DNA from: Patiria pectinifera
Lineage: Eukaryota > Echinodermata > Asteroidea > Valvatida > Asterinidae
Direction of reading: 5' to 3'
DNA length: 64,000 bases
Assembly: GCA_029964075.1 (NCBI GenBank)
Contig: CM057149.1
Coordinates: 26,612,197-26,676,196, forward strand
Of the stretch, positions 54,858 through 64,000 are shown piece after piece; positions within the stretch are counted from its first letter, which is position 1; each line of letters begins with the position of its first letter. The position numbers were made by a program, and so were the translations under genes. The notes below the pieces were generated by a model, which had not been told where the DNA came from, did not search any database, and saw only the letters and a program-made list of their open reading frames with translations.

Positions 54858-57260
54858 TTATACTGGTCTAATGTCCCTGGTTGGGACTGTCTGAGAAGTC
54901 CAGGTTGGCATCTGCGTACAGGTACGGGGTTCTTTTGCTGGCTCGGCAGCAAGGCTTAGGGTGCCACCTCGTTTCCTGGCTTTATGATGCCTGGCTTTAT
55001 GATGCCTGACTTTCAAGTTACATGGATGGACAGAGAAGGAGGTGTGGTGGGCCGGGTACCGAGTCCCGAAAGAGTTCTGTATTGGAAGTCGGTAAGGGGC
55101 TCATTGAGTTAGAGTCATAAGTCCGACTTCTGAAGACTTGGCCATCGCCACATAACTTTTTATTTTATCTTTTTTTTCTATCCGAGGACAATTGCAAGAA
55201 TGTTTAATTTGTTATATTGAGAGCTCGAAATGAAATCGTTCGAAAATAATTTTAAAAATTGCTCGAAAATACAAAAATAATGCATAACAAAAACAATCAA
55301 AATAAATCAAACCAGCTATGATGTCTTGTACGAATGAAAAAGCAGCCCGTTTCACTTTTTTGGCAAATGAAATCATTGCAATAAAGATTTGGCCCCGACG
55401 ACACGGAATGCCTAAACATTTGTTAAATGTATTACCCCAGCAAGTTCCGTATATCACCACTATCACTAGACAATTCGTCATGATAGAAACTTAAATTTCC
55501 CTATCTGATCAGAAGAATAAGTAATGGTTTGAGGGTGATAGCGGTTCGTCATGATGACGCCCTCTTGCGGCGGCGGGTTATCGCGAATCCAATATGCACA
55601 ACAATGTTTTAGCCTAAGACTAAAAGAAATGTGATACAATCGTGCGTCGCGCGCAAATCGTTGCAACTTAATTTGGTATCATAATGTTGGTAAAATACTG
55701 TGCTGTAAGAAAATGTAGGAATTAAGGCGGAAATCTGCGTCGATCTAAAAGCCTATTTTCCACGTTGCTGGAAAAAACACTTTCGAATTTGAAGTTAATT
55801 TTGATACAGCTCGGCAAGCAAACGGAATGCGATTGGCCACAGATTTTTTTGAAGGGGAAATAAAGGGAAATAAAATGTGAACCATTCGGTTGGCAGTCTG
55901 ATTCCAAACAGAGCCAAAGATGTTGGCGTTTAATATCGTTAACAGGTCGGGGAACCACACGGCCCATCCATTGCCAGTGAACGTTGGCAATAGCGAAACA
56001 TAATATTTTTTTAAAGCCTAGCTGCACCATTATTCAGAAATAAATCCTGAATTAAGAGGGTTCATCATCATCATGATGTTATATACAACATATTAAACCA
56101 GTTGAAAGTCATCACCATGGGATTAAGTTGGAAGGCAACCAACGCTAATATGAAGAGGTGGTAATGGGGCAAAGTGGTTAATATTTTCCGATCTGGGCTA
56201 TTACGTGGCCCAACGTTACCGATAAAAAGAAGGCAAAACACTTGAGTAGTCTTTCCAAGCAAATTACCCAAGAAAACCTTCAACAAGTGTGCCATGCATT
56301 TTCAAAACGGGAGGTCGTTGAACAGACACACTACGGACTAGCTTAGCTAGCACTCTAGCAGCTCAGCCCTAGTTTGGGGGTGCAGACCTGCATCGCACGA
56401 TCATTGACATTGTCAAACAATTGCTGGCGCTATTCAGAACGACAAATTTGCCGATGGACCGTAAGTTAGGTTATGGAAAGGATCATAAAGACCAAACCTC
56501 AAAAAGATTTTAACAGTCTGAATAACAAAACTATGTAAACTGATTTCAAATTGTTAGGATGACACATATGTACAGCTCGCTACCCATGATGTCCACCTAC
56601 TTCTATATATATATTTTTAGGGCTATAAGAATCTATCTGCCAAGGTTGGACCAGTCAGTCACGATTCCGATCATATGCAACCTGACTACTACTGATTCAT
56701 CTAGATTTGTATATTCGATAGAAACTAAAATAAATTACGTACGTTTCAAAATTTTAAAGAATGTAATGATAAAAGATGGACTAAAGATAAATTAAGGTGT
56801 CTTTTTACAGAAACATTAATGAGTTAGGAATTTTAACTTTAGAGTTTAGTAAACATTGGGACCGATACATTTTTAATTTTGGAACTCAATGAACTATTTT
56901 TTTTGGGGGGGGTATATTTATAGCTGTACAAACAGGAATATCAGAGTCGACTTCTCCATGATGTAATGCGGGTACTGCTGGATCTGCAGCTTTTCTCTTA
57001 TGTTTTTGAGTCTCGAAATGTGATTCTGTGAAGAGCCTAGCATCAGACCAACTGGGAAATTACATATCGTGAGACAAATTTGATTAAAAGACGCTCCGAC
57101 TGATGAAGTTATCTCGTTCACAGAAATGACTTTAGTCAACAAAAATGTGGACCCTTTAAAAGCCACTCCAGTAACCATGCTGATGTGTGCAACGATACAA
57201 ACTTTAGTATCTTTTTTTTTCTCGCTGAACATGTTTTTAAGAGAGTCTTTTACACTTGAG
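54858..57260. other. Intergenic / 3' side of kinase remnant, unassigned
   Basis: Mostly AT-rich. 55720-56295 carries minus-strand frames of 74-102 aa without recognised domains. 56590-56690 repeats the GGGCTATAAGAATCTATCTGCCA element. 56900-57260 is presumably the 3' UTR of the kinase gene. I found no further exons. Confidence 0.4.
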
Positions 57261-57573
57261 TTATCTGAAGACGCTCTTATTGGCGTAGTCCGGGCGAGCG
57301 CCATTGGTGGCTGTTGCGCTGTCTTCGCTGGTTCCCTCGTCGGTGCACGGGCTGTCCACGCCAAACGATGTTTCCATCTGCATGGGCACCAGGTAGGTGT
57401 CATCGTGTACACCGGATGCTTCGCCGTGTTCGCCCAGCCCTTGCCCTCCCACACCTGTCCACGTGTCATGAGCGCGATTTCTAGCCAACAGATCGTCCAG
57501 CTCGTTGACAATTTGGCTGAAGGTGCACCGGGACTTAGGGTTGTCCTGCCAGCAACGTTCCATTATCCGGTAG
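57261..57573 (-). CDS. Receptor-tyrosine-kinase-like gene, terminal exon
   Basis: A 313-nt exon after a GATACAG acceptor (57574-57575). It starts YRIMERCWQDNPKSRCTFSQ, which is subdomain XI of a tyrosine kinase (Y-x-I/L-M-x-x-CW-x-x-x-P-x-x-R-x-x-F), then IVNELDDLLARNR and an acidic tail ending SVFR-TAA. The tail has DDTYLVPM and DYANKSVF; the latter is a pY-x-N type site that, if phosphorylated, would suit a Grb2-like SH2 domain by known rules. The preceding exon fragment joins it in phase to give CPPQIYRIMERCW. All upstream kinase exons are missing at 57,923, so this is a truncated gene here. Family assignment within receptor kinases is not possible. Confidence 0.72.
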
Positions 57574-57875
57574 CTGTATCATTCGAGGGAAAGAAAAAGA
57601 GAGTTATCAGTCATCATCCGATATATCCGTGGTAAAATTTGTTTTTTTATAGGACATTTGATTTTGACATTTTTTGAAAGGTATATCAATTGTGTTGGCT
57701 CCCATTGTTATTTTGATTTTCCATATGCATCGCGAGGGGACCACTCCCCCAGGAAAAGGAAATCGCTTCTCATCGCCTCTGATGTAACCCCCTCTAGACA
57801 CATCCTGACGAAGATGATAAAACAATCCACGTCACTTTTTGATCATGTGTATGGTTGGAGATGACTTCAACTTAC

Positions 57876-57923
57876 ATCTGTGGCGGGCAGTCCTTAGGGG
57901 CATCCATCCGCTGGCTGCTCCTC
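57876..57923 (-). pseudogene. Kinase penultimate exon, cut by duplication breakpoint
   Basis: The minus strand reads SSQRMDAPKDCPPQ then AT|GTAAGT donor (57870-57875). RM-x-x-P-x-x-CP is subdomain X-XI of tyrosine kinases and runs in phase into the terminal exon. About 45 bp inside the exon, at CAATTTTTTT (57923-57932), the sequence switches abruptly to the gene B/C 3'-flank repeat. The rest of the kinase domain is absent, so the gene is broken or misassembled at this point. Confidence 0.65.
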
Positions 57924-60109
57924 AATTTTTTTGGACATTTCTAATTGTTCCTGAAAATTCAGTGGGCTTCATAGGCCAGTTTTTGAGATCTTGTTTAGTG
58001 GATAAAGAAATCCGATTTTGATTGGAAGAAATTTCCTGTTCACAAAAGTTGAAAGTTATGACAGACAGACGAACTTCCCCCGCATCAAACCACGCCCAAA
58101 AATCCAATACAATAAGAATCATATTTTAGTTATAGTAAAATTCATGGAAAATTGTGATCAGAAGCTAACACTTTCTTAACTGAAATATACTGACTACTGT
58201 GTACAAAGCTGTACATGGTATTCAACTTTAACTTTATAAATCAAGTGTTACTTGTTTCACCTTTGTGATTTTGTGTTTCTACTTCGATAACATTACGAAC
58301 TTTTGATGCATTCGACAATGAAGATGCCGCATATCTTGGTTGCAGAGGATTGTAAATTCTTATAAAACTGCTATTTTTTGCCATACATAGGTAAATATTT
58401 GAAATCTTTTGGATTCAAAACGTATTGACTAGGCCTTTTTTGGTAATAAAGTATTTGAAGTCATTAACTGACGATCATTTCCACATTCCATAAAGCAGTG
58501 TGTGTATAAACTGCCCAAATAACTTTGAAAATATCAATACATACTATGCAAATTTATGTGATACATTTTAACTGATTTAGAATAGCATTAAGTATATGCA
58601 ATTTTATACGATACATTTTCCACAAGATAACATGCAAACTGGAGGATGCCTCATGTAACTATAACCTCACAATAGTTAGTTTTTGTGTCTATGTAGAAAA
58701 CGGCCTTCATTGAATTGAAAACTAAACTTTGTAATGTCGAATTTGAAGCAGTCATGGAATAACTCAGATTTAAGAAAACATAATGCTCCTGAAACTCGTC
58801 ATTTAAAAAAGCATCCATTAATAGGACGTGGTTGAATGTTTTAGCTAAGTTCCTCCTCCTGAAGAGGATACGGGACCAAAATGTGAGAATATTTCCTGCA
58901 CCCCCATAACGTCCTTTGAATTAAAATCTTCTTGTTGAAAATTGCTTACGTTAGAGAACTCAAGGGCGGATCCGGGGGGGGGGGGGCAAAGGGGGCCATA
59001 ACCATCCCCCCCCAAAAAAAAACCCGAATCAATTTTTGTTCTTAAGTGACTTCACAATAAAGGCAGGCAATGAGTACACCACTATCTTTTCCTCAAAAAA
59101 CATTGGTTAAAATGGTCAGAAATTGCTTCAGATCGCACCACAGAGCATCTAGAATCCAAAAATTTTTCGGGGTCCTAAAAGCGGGCCCCAAACCCCACGC
59201 CGCAATTTTTCTAGACATACTTTTTGTAGACCAACGTTTTTTACCCCCAAAAAATTGTGTCCTGGATCCGCCCTTGAGAGAACTGTCACAGAATGGACAC
59301 CCTCTTTGCATTTGTTTTTAATTATGAACCAAATGCTTAGAAACTCAAACTTTGGATTTGTTGGATTTTATTTTTTTTCACAACATTTTACTTTTACTGG
59401 AATGTAAAATAATTTGAAAGTCAATATAAGGAGGCTAACTTTGATGTCGACGAGTTGCTGATCTTAGAACAAGTTATGAAAAAAAGTGTACCGCAGCGAA
59501 ATAACGAAATTATGAAAACTATGAAAATGGTACACTGTCGCAAATTCATTGGGGTAATATAAGCGGGTATCGCGTTTTTCTCACTGCAATATCTGGCCAG
59601 GACCAGCCGTGAAATATTTGAAAAGCGAATTTGGGGTGCAGGGGGTGGGTGGTGTCGCTGCATTTGAGTTCCTTTACAGATTGTTTCTTATGCCAGTTTA
59701 CTTTCACGATATTTCTAATTGTGCCATTAGGCATCTTCGCTTCTTTTGTCTCACTCATAGTCTTAGTTGGGGGGGGGGGGGGTAGGGGTTTCCCGTCGCA
59801 CCCCCTCCACGCGACGGCACTGATATAATCTTTAGTATAGCCCTTTCTTTTAAGTTTTAATCTACTTGAAAGAAATCGTGTACAATTTTTTTTCTGACAA
59901 AATGATTGTTTGATGCATGGAGAATCTTCCAACGTTACATTGTATGTTCCCCTGATTGACGTTTGTTCAAGAATCTTTATAATAATTTCAAGATCCTGTT
60001 TTAGTCTAATCTGAGCAAATGTTTTGTCTGAAGCGTTTGCATTATATGGTCAATCACTGTGTTGAACAGACTACCGTTACCCTAACACTAAATATTGAAC
60101 ATTTGAAAA
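57924..60109. other. 3' flank of gene C, copy of 36619-38800
   Basis: Near-identical to unit B from the breakpoint onward (offset 21,301-21,307). Differences are mostly in homopolymer length. Contains the shared hAT MITE; no gene. Confidence 0.8.
58961..59276. mobile_element. hAT-type MITE, unit C copy
   Basis: Same insertion as 37659-37974, with AGAGAACT at 58953-58960 and 59277-59284. Shared by B and C, absent from A, so it landed between the two duplications. Confidence 0.9.
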
Positions 60110-60275
60110 TTTAATATATTCCGGCAATTTCTTACGATTATGCATGCTTTAATGGTCATCTATATTCTACCTTCTATGCCTATATATTTTAAATCCCGCG
60201 CGTAAGGCAAAGATTGTGCCAAACACAGCAAACAAGTCGATGTCCTTGAATTGGAGTCGCATCAGGTGAACTATT

Positions 60276-60322
60276 TTACTCCAGAGGGATTGTGTCACTC
60301 ACGGTAACAGTTTCCACGTCTT
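60276..60322 (-). CDS. Gene C exon 8: acidic tail and stop
   Basis: Identical to gene B exon 8, ending TIPLE-TAA at 60278-60276. ATTAAA at 60110-60115 is the matching poly(A) signal. Confidence 0.72.
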
Positions 60323-63300
60323 CTGAAAGAAACAAGAAATTCTTACAAACTATTACAACTCTGAAGCAACGCCTATAACGGCTTTCATTGACAGCATTTT
60401 AATGGGGTTTTTTTTTGGGGGGGGGGGTAAGAGCGCAAAACCTGTGAAATTTTATAACAAAAATACCACTGTTTGGAATTCAAGTACCTATATAGGCTTG
60501 GAGCTATTAAAAAAATACTCTCAAATAGAAATTGCTTGGGAAATCAACTGCAATTCGCTTCAATAGAAAGGCAGCTAGTTATTCGCTACAGGCGCGGATC
60601 CAGAGGGGGGGGGGGGGGGGTTTGGGGGTCAACCCCCCAGCTCTGTCAAAAAAAAGATTTCTCATACAAATTCCTAAAAAATAAGTCGAACCCCCCCCCC
60701 CTTTGAGTTGTCAAACTGTACAACCGGAAGGTCCTAGCCTGACTCAAATTCCGCCGCATCTGTGAATAAAGGGAAGGAGTTCTCACCTTGGCGGCAGACC
60801 ACACCGGCATCCTGGGTGTGGTTACATGCGACCTCCTCCCCGCAAAACGAGGGGCATTCCCAGATCTTACTCTCCGCCCCATCGCACGCGAGGCCGTCCA
60901 TGTACACGGGGCCTTCCCCTTGGCCGAAATGGGCGCCGGACTTGGCCTCCGCTGCGCCTGAGAAGCCCAGCTGACGACAGACCACCTCGGCATCCGTCAC
61001 ATCCCAGTCGGTATCGCAGAGTGTGCCCCATGCGTTGCCTTGGAAAAGTTCGACGCGGCCATTGGTGTGGTTCGAACCGCCGACCAACCGAATGATGTCT
61101 GTGGTTAAAACAAATGAAATCTAGGGTTATCCCGGAAAATATATGCCTGATTGGGAAAAACATTTTCGGCATAACGTGCATTTTGCAAATCGGCCTTAAA
61201 CTGATGAAATGATTTCCAGGAAGAAGACAGGAAATTACGTAAAAAATGACAATATAAACTGCGTCGACAAATTGCTAAAAACTACGCAGGATACGTTTCT
61301 ACTCGGAACGAAACCCTCTTGTCGATCTTTGAAGTTACCAATCATAATGTGACACACAAGCTGTGTTACGAACAACTACATTTTGTCTTTCCCTGTTACA
61401 TCTGACATCCATGATTTTGTTATTTTGGATGCATTCCTTAATTGTATTCTTCCTCAAAGAGTGATTATGTGAAGCAAACGACATAGCCAACCAGAAAAAA
61501 ATAGTTTGAAGCCATTTTTAATGACAATTGTATGACAAATTACAAAGTTATGAGGTAACAGGAACAGGAATAATGCCACACTTAATGTAAACAATGACCG
61601 ATGTAGAAACTGGCAAGCATGTTCTGATGTGGAGGGCGTTGTTCTTGTACAAAATCTAGAGCCCCAATATAGGCCAATACAGGGTGAGTCAAAACAATAA
61701 CGAAACCCAAATGGCAGGACCAATTTTTGGATGAAGTTTTGCCTGTAGCACTTTCAAAATGTAGGATATGAAAGCCCAGTAGTAAAGCTTTCTTTAGTAC
61801 GGAATTTTGAACACAAACAAAAAGTAGGCTCTAAGTGTTCTTTCAGCAAAACGAAAACAGTTCTCATAGGGATGCATATGAATTGTTCTCGTTTTGCTGA
61901 AAGAACACTTACCTTTTGGTGATCCGTGGACTTTAAAACGGTATTTAGGCCTATGTTCAAAAATTCCGTAATTTGAAAAGTACTTGAGTTATTTGAGTGA
62001 TACTTGTACTAAAATAAAAGCTCATTGATTGGGCTCTCGTATCGTAGATTTTGAAAGTGCTCCAGGCAACACTTCATTCAAAAATGGGTCCTGTCATTGT
62101 TTTTTTTTTTTTTTTTACTCACCGTGTATAGCTTTCATTTGAAATCACACAAACAAATAGGGCAAGACGACTGCAACTTTTGTAAAATCCTTTAGGTAGT
62201 GTGGAAATTTGTATAAGGACTCGTGTGAGTGCACACTTAAGAAGTGAAAAACTCCTTACTGGGTTTGCATGTCACTCCGGCTACGTGTGAGCTGTTACAC
62301 TGCTGGATGCTGCTACAGACAAACGGGCAGTCGACCAGGCGCCTCTCAGACCCTTTGCAGGAAACTCGGTTCATCACGATGGGTACTTCCTCCTCACTCT
62401 CCTCCAAGGACACGCTGGTGGCTTCCTCTGCTTCTAAGAAGCCGAGCTGATGACACACGATGCTGGCCTCTTTCATGTCCCAGCCGTTGTCGCATATCGC
62501 ACCCCAAGCATCGTCGTGTAGGATTTCGACTCGACCGGAGCGTTTCCCATCACCGTCCACGAGGCGAACTGTACCGTCTGGGACTAATGCGAAAAAAAGC
62601 GATTTAAAATTGCAAGAGATTAAAGTGGTTAGGCGTGGTTGAGTTTCGTAACATCCAAACATCGAAGAAAAACAGACTAAAATTAAGTTTTACTGGTGGA
62701 CAATTCAGAATCACTCATCAGCCCTTACAATCGCTTTGATTGAACCATTTTGTAAAACCAAGGATCAACCTTTACTCTGACCTCAATGCAAAAAGTTGAA
62801 AGGGCAGAGTACTCGTGCTATGTTGAACATAATGAATGTTAGAAGAAGGTTTCAATAAGACCTTATGCGTTTTAGATCTCAAAGGATGTTGTTAGTTGTT
62901 TGAATTTAGTAACAATGAACGCACACACAGGTTTGCTCTCCTGCCTTTCCCACCGTAACAAAACCATTGCCCTCTAACTCTGCCTCAATGCATGAGGTCG
63001 ATAAGGCTTCTTTGAATGTTAGTTTCAGATGAATCATCAGAACCAATCAGAACAATGTAGTCGTTAACAATGGAATTACATTGAAGTATTCTTGTCTCTT
63101 GACTGCACGTTTACATTTGTGACGGACAACGTAATTACCTTTGTTTCTATCATCAGAAATAAATTAATGAGAATGATTGTGCTTAATAGGAAGGTGCTTG
63201 AAGGCCAATTATAAAAGGTTGCAATGCGTATTCTGACAAAACGCTGTTTCATTTTAATACATTTTTTTACCCTTCGTTTAGTTTTGCTAAAATTGCTAAA

Positions 63301-63568
63301 ACACGAGCTGATTTCATGATTCCCTCACAAAGTGAGCGAACCCATTGATTCGAAGAGCTTCTAATCATCTTCTTATCATCATTCAACACAGGAATTAGTG
63401 ACGCAAGAAAAGATTGAAATTACCTCGGCATCCTAGCACTTCCAGTTGTAAATGACACCAGGACCTGGTGCCGTGCCAGGAAGCCATTTGTATGCGGATG
63501 AATCTGGTCATCAGTGTCACAGGAAAGGTGACAGTTACTGCTTCGCCTGATATACTGTTACCTTCCAA
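60276..63568 (-). CDS. Gene C: 3' half of third F5/8C-SRCR-SRCR gene (continues past window end)
   Basis: Exons 5-8 are present: 63568-63424, 62583-62260, 61098-60787 and 60322-60276 (828 nt, frame intact). Exons 1-4 must lie beyond 64,000 if the gene is complete. It is nearly identical to gene B in exons and introns alike, including shared transposon insertions. The few differences are mostly homopolymer lengths and single bases (for example two residue changes in SRCR2). This is far closer than A to B, so C is a very young copy or an assembly duplicate of B. Confidence 0.8.
60787..61098 (-). CDS. Gene C exon 7: SRCR domain 2
   Basis: A 312-nt phase 1-1 exon. The domain differs from gene B by two residues (R to G and D to E near IW-x-CPSFC). 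G at the first of these matches gene A, so gene B carries the derived state there. Confidence 0.88.
61680..62126. mobile_element. Palindromic MITE, gene C copy
   Basis: Nearly identical to 40373-40819 and in the same intron position, TA-flanked. It differs mainly in poly-T length and a T/C in the central stem (CTTATC versus CTTACC). Confidence 0.8.
62260..62583 (-). CDS. Gene C exon 6: SRCR domain 1
   Basis: A 324-nt phase 1-1 exon. The SRCR domain is identical to gene B as read. The open frame happens to extend through the acceptor into the upstream intron, but the conserved TTAG acceptor at 62584 marks the true exon edge. Confidence 0.88.
63424..63568 (-). CDS. Gene C exon 5: C-terminal part of F5/8C domain
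   Basis: A 145-nt exon, phase 0 in and phase 1 out, with the same protein as gene B exon 5, flanked by the same AACTG acceptor context and GTAATT donor. Confidence 0.85.
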
Positions 63569-63906
63569 CTGAAACCAGATACAAATCATGGAAAGATTAT
63601 CACAATTGTAATTTCAAATTCGATCTTAAAGCCTAACTTGCAAAAACAGAACAAAACCAATAAACAAAAACAAAACGTTTTAGCACAAGGCGTATTGCAT
63701 AAAATGTCTGAATGGTGCCAACAAATCATTGATATTTTTACCACTATGTTAAAGCTATAGTCCATCATTTGCGACTATCCAAAAGTAACTGACGTAATTA
63801 TTGTTGACAAACATACTTGGTTGAAAGATAGTAACGGGACTAAACTCATTGTAAAATTATTCTCTCTGGCAAGCTGTCATTTTGAAGAAATCAAAGAAAG
63901 AAGGCC

Positions 63907-63940
63907 TTTCAACGGTGCGTCTTAAGACGCACCGTTGAAA
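63907..63940. other. 34-bp perfect palindrome in gene C intron 4
   Basis: TTTCAACGGTGCGTCTT with its exact complement. Counterpart of 42607-42642, shorter by one base in each arm. Confidence 0.8.
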
Positions 63941-64000
63941 TAGTTAGTAGTTCGTTTTTCCATAGACATATAATAAAACCTAGACACGACGCGTACACCA

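Larger units (their letters stand above)
57923..64000. repeat. Near-identical duplication, copy in unit C (open at right)
   Basis: The second copy of 36619-42699, joined at its left edge to a kinase exon. Both copies continue in register to the last base of the window. Confidence 0.9.

Noticed and set aside
55722..56295. Minus-strand frames of 74-102 aa near 56 kb as a gene
   Set aside because: No recognised domain, overlapping frames compete, and no splice or promoter support was found.
57261..63568. A fused receptor: F5/8C-SRCR-SRCR ectodomain with the tyrosine kinase as cytoplasmic part of gene C
   Set aside because: Gene C ends in exon 8 at 60,276 with a conserved stop and poly(A) signal, no transmembrane exon is seen, and the kinase exon is cut mid-exon at 57,923 rather than joined by splicing.

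Overview
This window is eukaryotic, most likely a marine invertebrate deuterostome. Echinoderm is my first guess; hemichordate or cephalochordate cannot be excluded. The evidence is intron-split genes with GT-AG junctions, scavenger-receptor cysteine-rich (SRCR) and F5/8 type C (discoidin) modules in symmetric exons, TATA boxes and poly(A) signals at the expected spacings, and a very high load of short inverted-repeat transposons, foldback elements, SINE/LINE scraps and poly-G/poly-C tracts. Nothing bacterial or phage-like was seen.

The backbone is a tandem family of minus-strand genes. Each encodes a small secreted protein: signal peptide, one F5/8C domain, two SRCR domains and a short acidic tail. 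Gene A (27,637 down to 14,062; 8 exons, 1,278 nt, 425 aa) and gene B (50,210 down to 38,970; 8 exons, 1,257 nt, 418 aa) are complete and in frame. Gene C enters from the right edge; only exons 5-8 (63,568 down to 60,276) are inside. A and B are clearly diverged paralogues. B and C are almost identical over at least 6.08 kb (36,619-42,699 versus 57,923-64,000), so C is a very recent duplication or an assembly/haplotype duplicate.

The left edge of the B/C duplication (57,923) cuts through the middle of a kinase-domain exon of a separate minus-strand receptor-tyrosine-kinase-like gene. Only its last two exons remain (57,876-57,923 and 57,261-57,573).

Layout: 1-7,460 is a 5.2-kb tandem duplication of repeat-rich DNA with CTGA satellite and nested hAT-type MITEs. 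7,460-10,750 holds a hairpin array, a degenerate LINE fragment and a repeat-derived plus-strand ORF. 10,540-27,950 is unit A (3' flank, gene A, promoter). 27,950-35,290 is repeat-rich intergenic DNA dominated by an undescribed ~300-bp repeat family with a GTGATCAC core. 35,320-50,600 is unit B. 50,600-57,260 is intergenic repeats and unassigned DNA. 57,261-57,923 is the kinase remnant. 57,923-64,000 is unit C.

The SRCR domains of A and B differ at only about 4 and 6 positions. The F5/8C domain differs at roughly a quarter of positions, with in-frame indels in surface-loop segments, which suggests that binding specificity is diversifying on a fixed SRCR scaffold. All domain calls come from reading translated sequence by eye; no database search or alignment software was run.
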